DNA of 64,000 nucleotides from Pomacea canaliculata (lineage: Eukaryota > Mollusca > Gastropoda > Architaenioglossa > Ampullariidae), in contig NC_037596.1 of NCBI RefSeq assembly GCF_003073045.1, forward strand, positions 15,007,012-15,071,011. Direction: 5' to 3'. The notes under the pieces were generated by a model. It did not search any database, was not told the origin of the DNA, and saw only the letters and a program-made list of their open reading frames with translations. Each line of letters starts with the position of its first letter. Position 1 is the first letter of the stretch. Position numbers and translations under genes: made by a program. Positions 46,722 through 60,700 of this stretch are shown here, piece by piece.

Positions 46722-49700
46722 CATGGACCGCTGTCTTCGTCGAATCAGCAGTGATGCTTTGATATCAATGAAGTACAATCGGACTACATCATCGTTTGAT
46801 TTCGTCAAGATGTCTGTCTTTATATCTTGGACACAGAACTCTTTTGGAGACATTTGGATTAAACACACTGTAGCAAAGGGTTAAAAGACCTATTTGTGAC
46901 ATTTTTCATCTTTGTCCATTTACTATAACAGTTTTGATACATTGCATTTATCTTGATGACCTTAACGTACAGGTTTAAAAATAGTGGCATCTTCTAATGA
47001 TAAAGTATCTTTGACTATTTATGGATTTCAATGTTTCTAGTAGTGAGTGGAAACAGACCGCTATTCTAGGCTTCGTGCTGGTCGTTTTTGTTTTGCGGCA
47101 GCAATGTCTTGATAATTTAACGACCACACGGACAACACACACCTGTTACTTTATTGTGGTAAATTTAACACTGTTTTCTCAAGTAAGAGTTTTTTCGATG
47201 AGCACAAGAAACTCAACATGGCTACTAGTTTTATGACTAAAGAGGTTTTATTTTTGTTCCATTCAAGATGACGTCTTATGTACATCAGCAGTTTCTTTAA
47301 TTTCTTTTCCTTTGAGATCGTCTATTGAGCAAAAATTAAAAAAACCCCAATGATTTCTACAACAAAAGAAAAGGTTTAAACCGAACTCCAAGGAAGAGAA
47401 AACTTCATCACTGCTAACAAAGTTTTCTTATTTCGATTTCAAGAAAGAAAGCTTACAAGTAGCATGAAAAAGCCTCGTTCTTGTTATTTATGAAGTAATT
47501 AAAAGTGATTTTAAAGAAATGTGTAGTGACAAAGTAAAGGTCTTGTTGGTTGGAATATTTGAAACATTGTAATTTAGGTAACATCTAAGTTTGAAGGTTT
47601 TCTCTGATATTAATAACAGCCATATTTACATCGATCAAAGACACGATTGAGCTAATCGAAACACTGTTGTGTTTTTGTTACCCAGATCGTGGCTTATGAT
47701 GAAATCTTTTTTAAATTGTGACAATAAAGACAAAAGGACCTGTCTCCAGAGAGATTCATGATACTCTGACTTAATTAAAACATAGTATCAAACACTTTCT
47801 GTCTTATCGGTTTCATATTTACTGAAATTATTGTTGAGTTGTTACCCTTTCTGCAGATGATGTGGTCGAGGTCGTGACAAAATGTTGCAGGTTTAAAGCA
47901 ATGGCAGAAGTCTTCATGTTATACATTAAGCTGATAATGACATTTGCTGATGAGTCATGCAGAAATGCATAAACAATGTACACTAATCTGTTTTACTTAA
48001 TTACGATACATTACTTTATTAATGATTTGTAAAACGAAAACCCTTAACACATCCTTCACCTGGTAACCTGTATATTTTTGACATTTTGAACTACTAAGAA
48101 GCAGTTAAAATCACAAAGAGAGGAAATTGTTTAAAATAATCAGTATATGCATTTCAGACTTTTTATTAACTCTATAAAAAATTAATATTTTATTATATTA
48201 ATTGTTTAAATACCACTAAATAAATCCTGTCAAAAATGCAAACTATACATAAACTTTTAAAATGTTTTTCAAGTTGACTTACTACCAACAATAAAAGAAG
48301 AGCAATACGCTCTTTATATTTAAAATTATATTTTAGTGAAATGGATAATAATGAGAATTATATGGCTGCTTCATGTAAATGGTTTTGGTCATCTGGTAAG
48401 AAATTGTGTAGAACGCACTCAAATTAACTCCCTTTACTTGTAAGTTTACTTGTAAGCAATTAACCTAATAACATATTTTTCACACTATTCTGCTTATAAC
48501 ACATGCCATTTCTATGTTTTTAAAATCTCATATATAGAAACAATCTCACTATATACAATATCCAAAACTAGTTTAGTTGCTTTTGTCAGCTTCTGTTGGT
48601 CAAGAGTGTGTGAGGAGGCAAGAATCAGCAGCACAAGTGTGTGGAGTAAATTTGCTTACGTAACCAACTCGACTTCACCCTTCTGTCTAGACACTTTAAA
48701 TCCAGCATCAGCAAGGCCAGGAGGACATAGATAGCACCCATGGCTTTGTCGTAATGAGCAAGAGGATGAAGACAAACCATTATTTCTATTTGATTTAGAG
48801 AAGCTCTAAACCTAAATCGCCAATGTCGGAGGTAAATATTGCTGCGCAAAACTTGGAGGACTGCAATGTAGAGATAAGCAGCAAACATAAAAGATAATAA
48901 ATACTAAAGACCCTAACCAACTCTATTCAACACAAAATCGAAGAGCAATATTCAAAGATAAAGATAAAAGTTAACATCTTTCAAAAGAACCAGATCGGAA
49001 ACGCAAAAAATTGTCATTCAAATGTAACTACCCATATGACTTCAAAAACAAAAACAGCAAACATTCAATAAAATCTTGATGAAAGTAATACAGAATGGCA
49101 TCAGCTTCACCATTGAAAAACTTCTAACAGAAGAACAGGCTGGTTTCAGACCAGGTAGAATCACAGTTTTGCAGATCTTCAATTGTCACATCCTGATAGA
49201 GAAGCATCTTCAGCAGGAGTGGTAACTGCATCATACCTTTCTAGACTTTTAAGTATAGTCTGGAACGAAGGACTATGACATGTGATTTAATATCAGAGAT
49301 GGTCTCGTATAAGTATCTTAAGTGTGTTGTATAAGAGCTCAAATACCGCAGTACTGCTAAATAACTGAAAAGGAGCTGTCTTTCAGGTGACAATAGACGT
49401 CGTTCTAGGCCACGGCTGGCGAACATATGGCTCTCGAGAAGTCACTTTTTCCAGCTCGCCACGGCAATCGTAGATTTCCATAAATTTAAAGAACCTTTTA
49501 TATAGCAATATAAACATATTTTAAGTAAATAATAATAACGTAATTTTAGAAGAAAAAAACACAACAAAACTAGGAGCCTCAATTACCGATTAGACAGGAC
49601 ACAAGTAGATGAGGGGATAGCTTTACATGATTTTCCTTATGCCGAGCGTAGATTACTTACGGATTGTTGTTGGTTGTTTATCAAGTGAGCAGGCATGCAC

Positions 49701-51762
49701 GCACATTATACATCGATACAGAACAACAAACGCACAATAAACTTAAAAAAGTGTGTGAAGATGGGTTAAAATTGGCTGATGAGAAGAAAATAAAGAAAGT
49801 ATTTCCTAGTCACATGTATGTATACAAATACTCTTTATGCATAAAGTACAAGACTTACTAAAAGCCAGCTATTTCCCTTGGCGGATGTGTAGTGAATTAT
49901 AAAGTAAAAAAAAAAATAGTAAGCCAGTAAACAATTATCGATAACCAAAGTTTGTTCGCTTTTCCCTCAGTTGTTTTTCGCGATGACCTTAACTGCCCCT
50001 TCTGAAAATTCCTACTCCGTTCCAAGCTGCCTTTTTAAGAGGTATTAGGCCGAATTTCTATTGTCACGGCATTATTTGTGGCACGTGACACGCATAGAAA
50101 ACACAATTTTTAAGAGTATGGGCCTTAGGAAGGAGACTGTGTAGAAAATGAGTCATTGAGAGTTATTTCCCGGCGTGTATACATTTCGGCTTAAGCCTGT
50201 CCTGCTTTGCCTTGAACTGCTGATAAGAATTCTAGTCATGAGGTAAGGGTGAACAGCGAGGTATACTTAATACTGCACATAAGAAGAAAAGAAGAAAAAC
50301 TTTTAACGCAGCAGCATTGCTTAAACAGATACGCTTTTACACGCCATATTGCCACAGGTAGGATAAGGACAATAATATTACTGTATAGCCTGTGCTTGGT
50401 GAAAAACCTGATGGTTGAGCTTTGCTAATTCCTTTCAGGACTCGTCATTGCAGCTTCTAATAATGAGATTGTGGTGTAGACTTCAACCATACAGCTGCCA
50501 TTCAGGAAAAGAGAAGCCTCCAAACACTGTGTAAATTTTTGAGATATTGCCGTTAATATTTGACCCTGTGTTGCTCTCAGCATTGACGTAAGCCATGATT
50601 TTTCTCTTTTCAGTGGTTACTTATAAAATGCGTATGCCCTCTTGTTGTCCGTCAGTCTTCTTTTAGTCTTGCGGTTGCATTTGATATCTGGTGAATTTTG
50701 TCTACGGGTCACTTACCTTTGAAAAGTGTTGTATGTACATAAGCCTTTTATTGATATAAATGAAAGAATAATGGTTGTAATATTTTTCGCATTACGTCCT
50801 CTAAACATGTTGAGAAGTAGTTAACAGGAAATAAAAGGCTTATCTGAAAAGGTTATGGGAGAATCCAGTGTTGGTTTTCCGCAGCAGTTTTCAAATGTAT
50901 TTTACTAGAGCACCAGCATCTGCTTGATTTCAAATCTTTCACTTGTCAAATTTCAAGAACTGTCAATAATTACAGTTACAAAATACGTAATGCGAAAAAA
51001 ATGAAAACGACTTTAACGTGCGTGAATGAGAGAGTTTTAATCGCTATGTACATAAATAAGCATGCAAAAGGCAAAACCTTATCAATATAGTAATAATAGA
51101 TAGTAACAACGAACAATAACTGCTGCATTAACGTCATTGATTTCAGCAGCAGTTTCTCGAAAATGTAGCTTCTGTGACCCATAATATCAGGTATCTCGGC
51201 AGCCAAAATAAAAATCTACTCATCAGGCTAGATGTTCCTTCGTGCGACACGCAATGACGCTGATACACAGCTACAGGCACAGATATAGCAATTGTGGATC
51301 AGGACAACAAGCAGAGATATCGTATAGCTTCGCTGCAGTTTTATTCAGTTGGTGAAATCAACTTGATTTATATCTGACATGGCGGACACCTCTATCACAT
51401 GAAAGCAGCAAAGATGTGAGTAAACCTAGCAGCAAAACATAAACTCTTAAGTAATAGCACCAAATATTTTCTTCATTTCCTAGCGGCATAGAAAGATTCG
51501 TTTCTGCTAGTTCACATGTGAAGGTTAGTCTTATTTTGACCACGCCCCAAAAAGATTTTCTCCATGGAGTATCTATCTGTGGCGGATAAGATCTTTATAT
51601 CCTTGTAATGAGTAATTCCTTACGTTTTCTATCGTGACATGTAAGGGTATGAGTAGCAGCGCACTTAGTTGTATCAATACGACTCTGGCTTTTTTCCTAT
51701 GTATCCTTTGTGTGTGTTTGTATATGTTTGTATAAATAGTAAAAACTTCTATCTACTTAAGG
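46722..51762. other. Region between genes E and D
   Basis: Holds the 3' flank of E (an AATAAA at about 47722) and the missing 5' part of D. One LINE piece lies at 49060-49215. Apart from a weak macro-domain-like frame at 49736-49806, no coding signal was recognised, including any match to the TIR-like exon of A. Confidence 0.4.
49060..49215 (+). mobile_element. LINE reverse-transcriptase fragment
   Basis: Translated DNA reads LLTEEQAGFRPGR, then QIFNCHILIEKHLQQ. This is the conserved RT segment just before the catalytic palm (EEQAGFRPGRST..QIF in intact elements). Very short and of unknown age. Confidence 0.8.
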
Positions 51763-54700
51763 TCAGCCCTGCAGAGCAGTAGGCTCCTGCCTGTAGATGT
51801 GGCCAGAGCAGTATTTAAACCTGTACCCGATCTATATCGGGGTGCAGAGTGTCCAGTGCTATATGTGCGCGAGTCTTTTTTCACGCCAACTTCAGAAGAG
51901 ATTATCAGTAAGTTGTTAAGGACTCCTACTTTTACACCCTCTTTTTAACTACTTATTTTTTCTGACTCTTTTGTCTTATATCATTTCTTTCCCTTTATCT
52001 CTCCCCCCCCCAAACATCTTTATGACTGTCTAAATTGTTTGTTTTTGTTCTCAAACTCCAAAAGTAGTTATCTTGTAAATACCGACAAAGAAAATTTATT
52101 TGTTGTCAGTTGATTACTGAGCAAGCGGGTAAACTTTTATTGCTTCTTACTATTGATATACTTTTGATCTCTCATCATTAGATAACCATATTGTTTCTTG
52201 CTTTCTCTGTTATTGCATAATTTCAGGAGGAATTTCCAACGAAACTGATAGCCTGGAGCAGTGGATATTATCATCAGACATTACAGATTCACGTGTCTTG
52301 TTTTTCATTCTTCACGAAGCAATCCCCAAGATTTACAGTCGACAGCAGATTGTTCAACTCGCACGCCTGGCAAGGATTCAGCATCCCATAATTCGAGATT
52401 TCACCTTGCATTCCATACAACTACTGCTTTTAAGTCAGAGCCCCATAATATTCTCTACGGACGAATTGAGAAACACCGAGATCTGCTTGTTTCACCTTTT
52501 GTCAGAGGTACTTACATCACATGATGATGCCACAGTCTACACCCTTGTCACATACCTTCTGGCGCTAGTCACTTATATCATGACATGTCATGAAGAAGAA
52601 AATGATGAAGAATGCGATCGTCACTTGACTGCCATCACGGATCGAGACCTTTTTAAGGAACTGAAGGAAGCATCGGAGGAAAGTAAAAGGAAGTTGGGAG
52701 GTCAATACACAGATGAGTGGATCACAGTCCTGCACATGCACCTGTCACAGTGGGAGCAAGAAAAGTGTACAAAACTTAATGATAGAATAAGCGCCAGTAA
52801 CGGTTTAAAAGGTAATGGTTGGAACCAGCCAAACAAGGAGGCCAGGGAAGAATTTGAACTACTGCTTCTTATTTCAACTCTAATTAAGGTAATTATCCAG
52901 TTCAATTTGCACATGCACTTTACCTATATACTTATTTACTAAAGAAGTAAAATTTATTGGCAAATAAATTTAAGGTACTTAATTCTAAGGCTTGTAATCT
53001 ACGCTTATATTAACAAGGTACATAAAGAAAGAATAAGAAGAATTACTATTTTAAACTACATATTATGTTTTTTTTTCTCTTAGCTTAACAGAGAATGGAG
53101 CAGCACCTTGCACCCTCAGCGCATGCTTTGCATGATCCAGAAATTCAAAGAAAAAGACTTCACAAGGAAATCACTTAAAGTTTTGTCAGCAAATATCAGT
53201 ATTTATGGACTGTGTCGGTTTTTGGAGCAAGAAATAAGTAAGTTCAGAAAAATATACCTTTCTATATTCTACAGATTTAAAAACACGTCGATAGATAACA
53301 CACCAAATAGTTAATTGCCAGAAATTTTGCCCGTGATCGGTCCTTACATTGTTAAAGGAAAAAGTTTATTATACATTTTAGTATAAAGGGTTTTTTAAAT
53401 TTTATTTAGGACGCTTTCTCTATATATGTCTATATGCGTGTATTTGCATAAATAGTCCAAAAGCAGTAGTTCCATTATACCTGTTTTTGCTTTCAGTGTT
53501 CCCTAGATCTACATGGTAGGTGCATCAAAATAGTAAAAGAAAATTAATCCCTGTACATAGTAGTATTTACATTACTGACTGGAAAACTGAAGGCATGTGA
53601 AAGAATTCAAAGATTTTAGAGTGAAGTCTGATGACTATTTTTACATAAGTCCATTCAGGCTAAATGGATTTCTAGAAATTAACTGTCGCTGCTATTGAAT
53701 GCAGTTCCCTATTTTTCAAAATATAATAAGTTATTAAATGCTAGTTCCAGGCTTCATTTAAAGACCAACCTGAATGGTTTGAATGTTTTTGCAGATGTCA
53801 GTAGATCAAGCTTACCCTGTACATTTCAGCCTCATAAGCCGATCCTTTAATTAATTATACGCTAGAAAAGTACGCGATTCCCACCTGCGACCAACAAGCG
53901 CCGCCAACAGTGTACTACGTCACGTTGGTGCACCATTCACAACATTCCAGTCGTCAACACCAATCAGAGCGACAGGTCGGGTTATTCGGACGTTGAAAAT
54001 CTGCATTTCTCTGCTAAAGTAGCAGGTTTTCGTAACCGCGAGAAATGCAGACTGTCAGAGTCCGAATAATTCGAACTGTGGTTATTCTCTGTCTCTCTGA
54101 TTGGTGTTGATGGCTGGAAACCTTGTGAATGGTGCACTAAAGTGACATAACACACTGTTACTGGCAGTCGTTGAACGCAGGTGCGAACCGTAAAGGATAA
54201 TTAACGGATGGGTTTTGGAGCCTGAAATATCGCCTATATCTACTGATATCTGAAAAAAACGCAAACCGTTTATTTTCGTCTTTAAGGAGACATACCAAAA
54301 ACCATTTTAAAAGAACTGGGTTTGTTTCCTATTTCCAGTCATCAACAGTTATAGGATGCTTAGGAAAGTGTGTATTGCCTTATTTTTGTGAATTTAGCCA
54401 GTATCTGGTAACTCCTAAAAATAGTTTAACGAAAAGTTTATTCAACTATTATCCTATTTCAACATGTTAATGATAAAAAAGATAAAACTCTTTAAAACTG
54501 AATAATCACATCCATCCAGCTTATTGTTTGTTGCATCCAATGGAAGAGGATTTTCCACCTGTCTAAGTATATGAAGTTAAACATGGATAGCAATTAGATA
54601 TAAATATATATATCTCTTACACATCAAATAAAATAAGCATCTTTGAGAAGCGTACATGTGCTAAAAAAACTATTAGCAGATCTTGCCAAAGCTTTCCTTT

Positions 54701-57700
54701 TAAATAAGACAGACTATTTTGTAGAGTTGTTTTTCTTTCTTAGAAATAAACCTTTTGGTAACCTCCATGATTCATGAATTGATTCATTCATTATGTTACT
54801 TTTTTGGATTGCTAGTTGTCATTATAATTGTGTAGATTATGATTTTATGCAGCAAGTTTTAAAAAGATACATCATGATTCCCCATAGTACGGTTAGTATT
54901 GTCAATAAGGCATTCATAATTAAATTCATAAGCACAAATTTTACATATCTTTTAAACTTTGTCAAACATTAAGCCAGAGGGCATTTCTGCTTAAAGTTTT
55001 TTTTTCAGAGTATAAATGTACATAAAGTTTATTTGATAGTAACTACTTTCACAACATTCTTCTTTGCAAACAAAAATTATATAAATTCACCATTTCTAGA
55101 TCACCCTTTTTGTAGAATTGCCACACACACTTCTTATCTATATTGCTTTGCTTTCAACTTCATACAATGTGTAGGAAAAGATTATATATTTATTTTAAAG
55201 ATTTACCATCCGAGCTAAGAATGCTTAGAACAATATGCCTGCTTTGAAATAGAACACATTTTTAAAAGCTATTTTACAAAAATGTGTAAAAATCTGATCA
55301 CTATGACAATGAATGATGTACCTTACTTCCAATAATTTATTATCATAATTTAAATTTACAAATCTTTTAAGAAAGTAATAACTAATATATGTAAGAATGA
55401 AAGGGTCTCATCTGTTGTATCCAAATATGTCTTGTTTACGTGATGTTCTTGCCAGCCAGCTACTATTCTTAGACCTAATACTTGTGAATCCTGAAAAATG
55501 TTTAACACCTTACATAAATAATTTTTTGCTTCCATCAAGATCAACATCATCTGAAAGTTTGAATTGATTGTTTTGCACCTTTTCACATTCTCATGCAATA
55601 CATTAGCTACAGTTTCTGAAGATAAAATAAAAGGTAAGGTTTTAAGGAATTACCTGGTTGTCACTTTAATTCTCTAAAAGTATGAAGCAATAGTCTAGAC
55701 CATTCACAATGGTGCATGCATATGTAGCTGAATAAAAGTCCATATTCACTTCTTTATATCATGAAAAAAGTTGCAATAAGTTAGTACACTACTTGTAATG
55801 CACATGAAATACTGTTCTTTAGCAGTCAGCATTTACTAATAACCCAGATATTGTTTCCTGATTAGTGTATAAAAGTCAAGCATAAGTGTATATTATACCC
55901 CGTACCATTAAATGTTTATAATCCTATTAGTATTACATATTACAAATTTTACGTCACATTAAGTAATAAAATACATTTTAAAGTTTTTTGTAAGTAGTTT
56001 TGTCTTACTTTAGGACACCAATATAATTATGCCATGTCCTAACACAATCTTTCACCAAACTATTTTGTGAGCAGTCCTCCTAATCACTGACATTATCAGT
56101 TGTAGTGCATAATAACAGTCTGTTAATGTAAAAGGCCTGACTACACGATTGGATTTCATGATATAGGAGCATCATTATTATTAGAATTGTTGTTAACATT
56201 AACAACAACCTTATCCCTTACTAACCACAGCCTGTCACAAATATTAATCGTTTTGGAAAAAGATTTAGAGATTTCTTTTTGTCAAAACTAAATCGAGACT
56301 CATCAAATGGATAAAAAAAAATTACTTGAAAGTAATCCCATCCTGGAACACAAAAATGAAACATCGTATCCACACATTAAGACCAAACGGATCTCAGAAT
56401 AAAATATTTTATGAACGATTTAGATATGCAAAATAAAATTGTCACGATCAATAGAGATTTCTAGACTGACAAAAATCCGTTCACATTGCATCATACACTC
56501 TTGCAAAAGTAATGCTAAAAATCACTTTGATCCATGTTGTCTTTCCTGCTGTTCACTTAAGTAGGTTTCACAAGTTTGCGAAGGGTAAAGTTCAGTGTCA
56601 CTTGTGTTTTTCTAGGCTAATGATTCACCTTATTTTATATGTGCTGGTTTTCTACATTGTTATACAGAAAAAGGAAATCAGTTTTGTGTTCATGTACATT
56701 TATATTTTTACATACCAGTTCAGTGATATTATTACAGGACCAGCAAAAATGATGTCTAGTAGAACATTTACTGATGTCATAAATGAGGCAATGGCCCTAC
56801 TGTCTCACTTGATTTTGTGGCTTGACAATGAGGATCAAACTTGGGTACTTGGCAAACTGACTATGCTACTCCTCCATCACAACGAGCACATACGGAAGCA
56901 GTCTACAAAGCTGTACAACCTTGACGGCATGTAAGAAAACAGTTTGTATTTGGCACATGAATATATACTATTTAAGACCAATTTGTAGGATTGTAGTGAC
57001 ATTTGGTTTCATGATAACACTTTAAGTGGATGAATGGACAACAGATGTATGTAATCAAGAGAACAGTAAATGCAATATCCAAAGAACTTAAGCAACATTT
57101 TCTGCACAAGATCTAAAACTGAAAATTAATCTTAAAATTGTAAATAAAGTAAAGCATAGTCCTTTTAAGTTCTGCATAGCAACACTCTGAAATACTGCTT
57201 TTGTTAATCTGCTGAAATAAGTGAAACATTAACGAACAATTTTGACAATAATACATAGCACATTTTGATTCTATAACAATGGTATACTAACTTTTAAATG
57301 GCTTAAATGTTTTGTTTAATATTGCATGTGTCGTCATACAGATATAATTATGCTTGCATAATCTGAATATTTTGCTTATTTTACTGATCAAAATTTACAA
57401 AACTAATGTTGACTTTAATTTACAGACATGCATGCACGACCTCCAGTTTGTGGAAAAGATTGCTAGAGACTACGCAACATCTTTTGTGTCCTATGCTGCA
57501 TGATGTAAATGCAGATAAACTACAAAATGGGCGCTTTGGCTGGACAGTGATAAAGCACAACTTTGGTGGTGATGAAAACCATGTTTTGACTCATGTCTTA
57601 TGTCCTTCGATCGAAGAGCACCAGAATGAAATCTGCTGTAGTTTGAAAGATGAGAGATTGAATGAACTTCTACTTCTCGAGAAGCTTAATCATCCTCATA

Positions 57701-60700
57701 TTGTACAGCTTCAAGCCTTCAATGATAGCTGCTGGCCGCAGTTCTACATCACTGAAGACTACCTGACTTGTGCACTGCAGACAACCCTTGTCAACAAAAG
57801 TAGAAATGGCCACTTTTTCTCCTTAACAGAGTAAGCACTATTAGAAAGAATGTAAATCTTTCAAATGCATACTTTAAGTAAAGGTATTTCTTATGCTTAG
57901 TTTACATCCAGAGTGTCAATCTTTGCATAAAACCTCCAGTTTATTTTTTTAAGTAAACTCAAACAAGGAAAGATTTTCTATTTACTGAGCACAGTTTATA
58001 AAATAACAGGTTTATTTTATTTTTAATTTTACAAACTCTTAGTGAGCTGTCATACTACATCTGCAAAATTACTGGGATTGTGTACAGAGAAGCCCACTAA
58101 GCTGGCTGGTAAATATTCCTGGCTTGCTGACAGCTAATTGCTATATCCTTGATGTGAACATCGCAACTTAGTTTGGAGCTAAGAAGCTGACAGCTAGGAA
58201 AATTAGCAGCCATTAACAAAAGTCATGGTCAAAATATAAAAATAAAATTTGGAGGAGACTCCTAAAAGATGGTCATTTGCACATCTATACATGTACTGCA
58301 TGGAGTTGTCACTTAGAGGTTACTTTGTTCATTAATTCATTTACTAATTAATTAATTTCAATTCCTTAGAGTATAATCTAAAAAAGGGTCTAGGGACTTA
58401 TTATAATACTTTACTCCATTTTCTGGTCGTTGGGTTATGCATACTGTTATAAGAAGAAAGATATGTTTGGTTTCATATGCATTTATATCTTAGGAAAGTT
58501 GAAACTTCCTGTTTGTATATGTGTATAGATATCAAAAACTATATTTATCTGATGATTCATAGCAACATATGAAGCAACAGCAAAATAATAAAAGGCATCA
58601 TTACAACTAGCAGATTCAGCTACAGCGCAATCTCTTTTGTCTTTGTGTGCATTCCACTTCTTAAGTTGAACATTTTGTAAATATAACAAACCTAAAACTA
58701 ACTTGCAAGAGCATTTCTAGATACTACATATCAAGTATTGTGGAGTATTGGTGACTTCTAACTATAAAGTGCATATACATTAGAAACAATTAAAAGTCTT
58801 TTAAATTCATTTTACAACATTTTTCCTTTCAGATTCTACATGATTTTTAATCTTAATAAGCATGCGTTTTAGAAAGTACTATTGCTGATGTTTGTGGGAG
58901 TTGATGGGGCACTTGTCTTCCTTTTTTTGTAAAGATCATTTTGCATACAAAGTAACATATGCGCACATTTCATACCACTGGCGTAAAAACTAACTTACAC
59001 ATGAAATAAATTATAATTAAATCGTTATAATCATTCATTAGAATCACTCCCATCAAAATCGAAATGGACGAAATCGGCGTTATTGAACATGTCGAACGAT
59101 AGTGTTTTAAATTTATATCTATTAACTTACAACAAAAAAATAACCATCGGTGACACGTCGTTTTAACCATTTACGTGGTGTGACTTTTATGAAATGTAAA
59201 TTTTGTTTTCTTCTACTAAATTTAAATAAAAGATAGTAACTGTTTGGAAGGGAGAGCTCAAAGGCATGAAAGTAGATCAGAAAAATTGCTTACATGATTC
59301 ACGTATCTACAAAAACTAAAGTGCTCTACAACGATTAAATGTTAGAACTTCAACTATTATTTACTATTATATTGTCATTTTCAGTTGTTTATGTCAAAGT
59401 CAGAAACTGGCGACCATCGAGAACACAGCTGTTGAATAACCGACACATCGATCGTCTGCATTCAAATAAAACAAAAATACCGGATTGGTTGACCGGATTA
59501 GCTCTGTAAGGGAAATAATCCACAACAACAACAAAAAAGAAAAAAAAAAGTTTGAAAGGTTTTTAACAGTTTCTTCCCTTATTGTTTATGCACTGCGTTA
59601 TTTTTATTTATTTAGTTTTTTTAACAGAATTCTTGCTGAGAAAAACTCACTTCCGAGTTGTATTGGTTGTTCTTCCTAATAGTAATCAGAGAATTAACAT
59701 GAAAATTGAAGTATTGAAGCTTGAGGGATCCGCTATTTTTTACTACAGGCCTGCTTACAGGCACACACTGCTGCCAGAACGGATAGTCGCGGCTGTTTAA
59801 AATGGCTCTAGTGTCAATCATTCCATTCATCATTTCTTGTACCTGGGAAGATTGCGGAAGTTTCCGAAGATAATTTTCAACTTCCATTCTAGCTTTTGTT
59901 TATTGCGTATGCTATCTAGTATAATATTATTCGAGTTGTGTTCTTATTTTTTTCTACACAATTGACTCCCCTTGGAGTCCACGAGAATCTCTGCCCCCAC
60001 CAACGCAAAAAAAATGTTTTTTTTCAGTGCGTCATTCAGCTCGTTATCGTATGGCTTCTCACTCTCGCCATGTGTGATCTGTGTTTTACAAAAGTTCGTG
60101 TGCTATTCCTACCGTGCACGTGAGGGGGACAAAGGATTTTGAGTAACTTGAGCTACTTGATCGCAGACGAAAACGAGTGGTACTCTTCTCCTGCCCGTAA
60201 TAATTAACAAAGGAAGGAATGACCCTATCGCGCTTCAGCAGACACTTGCTGATTCTGAAGTTTTTCTACCGAGACGTGTCTTCTCAATGGGTACAGGCAC
60301 TGCATTTTGCCCGCTATTCATACAGAAAAACTTGGGTGCTACGTTGCCCGCTTAAGTCTGGCGCGGCTGGCTCGATCTAGGAAAGGAAAGGGGAGCAGGG
60401 TGGAAGCAACAAAACATTGTCAGTGGTTTCCCAAAGTTGCACTTGGGCTACAGTATTACATTTGAAGTCAGTCGGAACGAAAGGGCTCAACTAACAGATA
60501 TTTACTTACGAATCTGTTGATTGAAGGATACTTTTGAATACGCTGTGAACATTTTTTTTTCAATCGAGAAATCGGTCAAAATGACCGCCGAGATTGCTAG
60601 ATACTTTCTAACGGACAAGCAGCACATCTAGATTTTCGAGGTTAAGAAGCTATTTACTTCCGAAATTTGATTTAGTGCACCTCGGCGAAAATACTGCACA

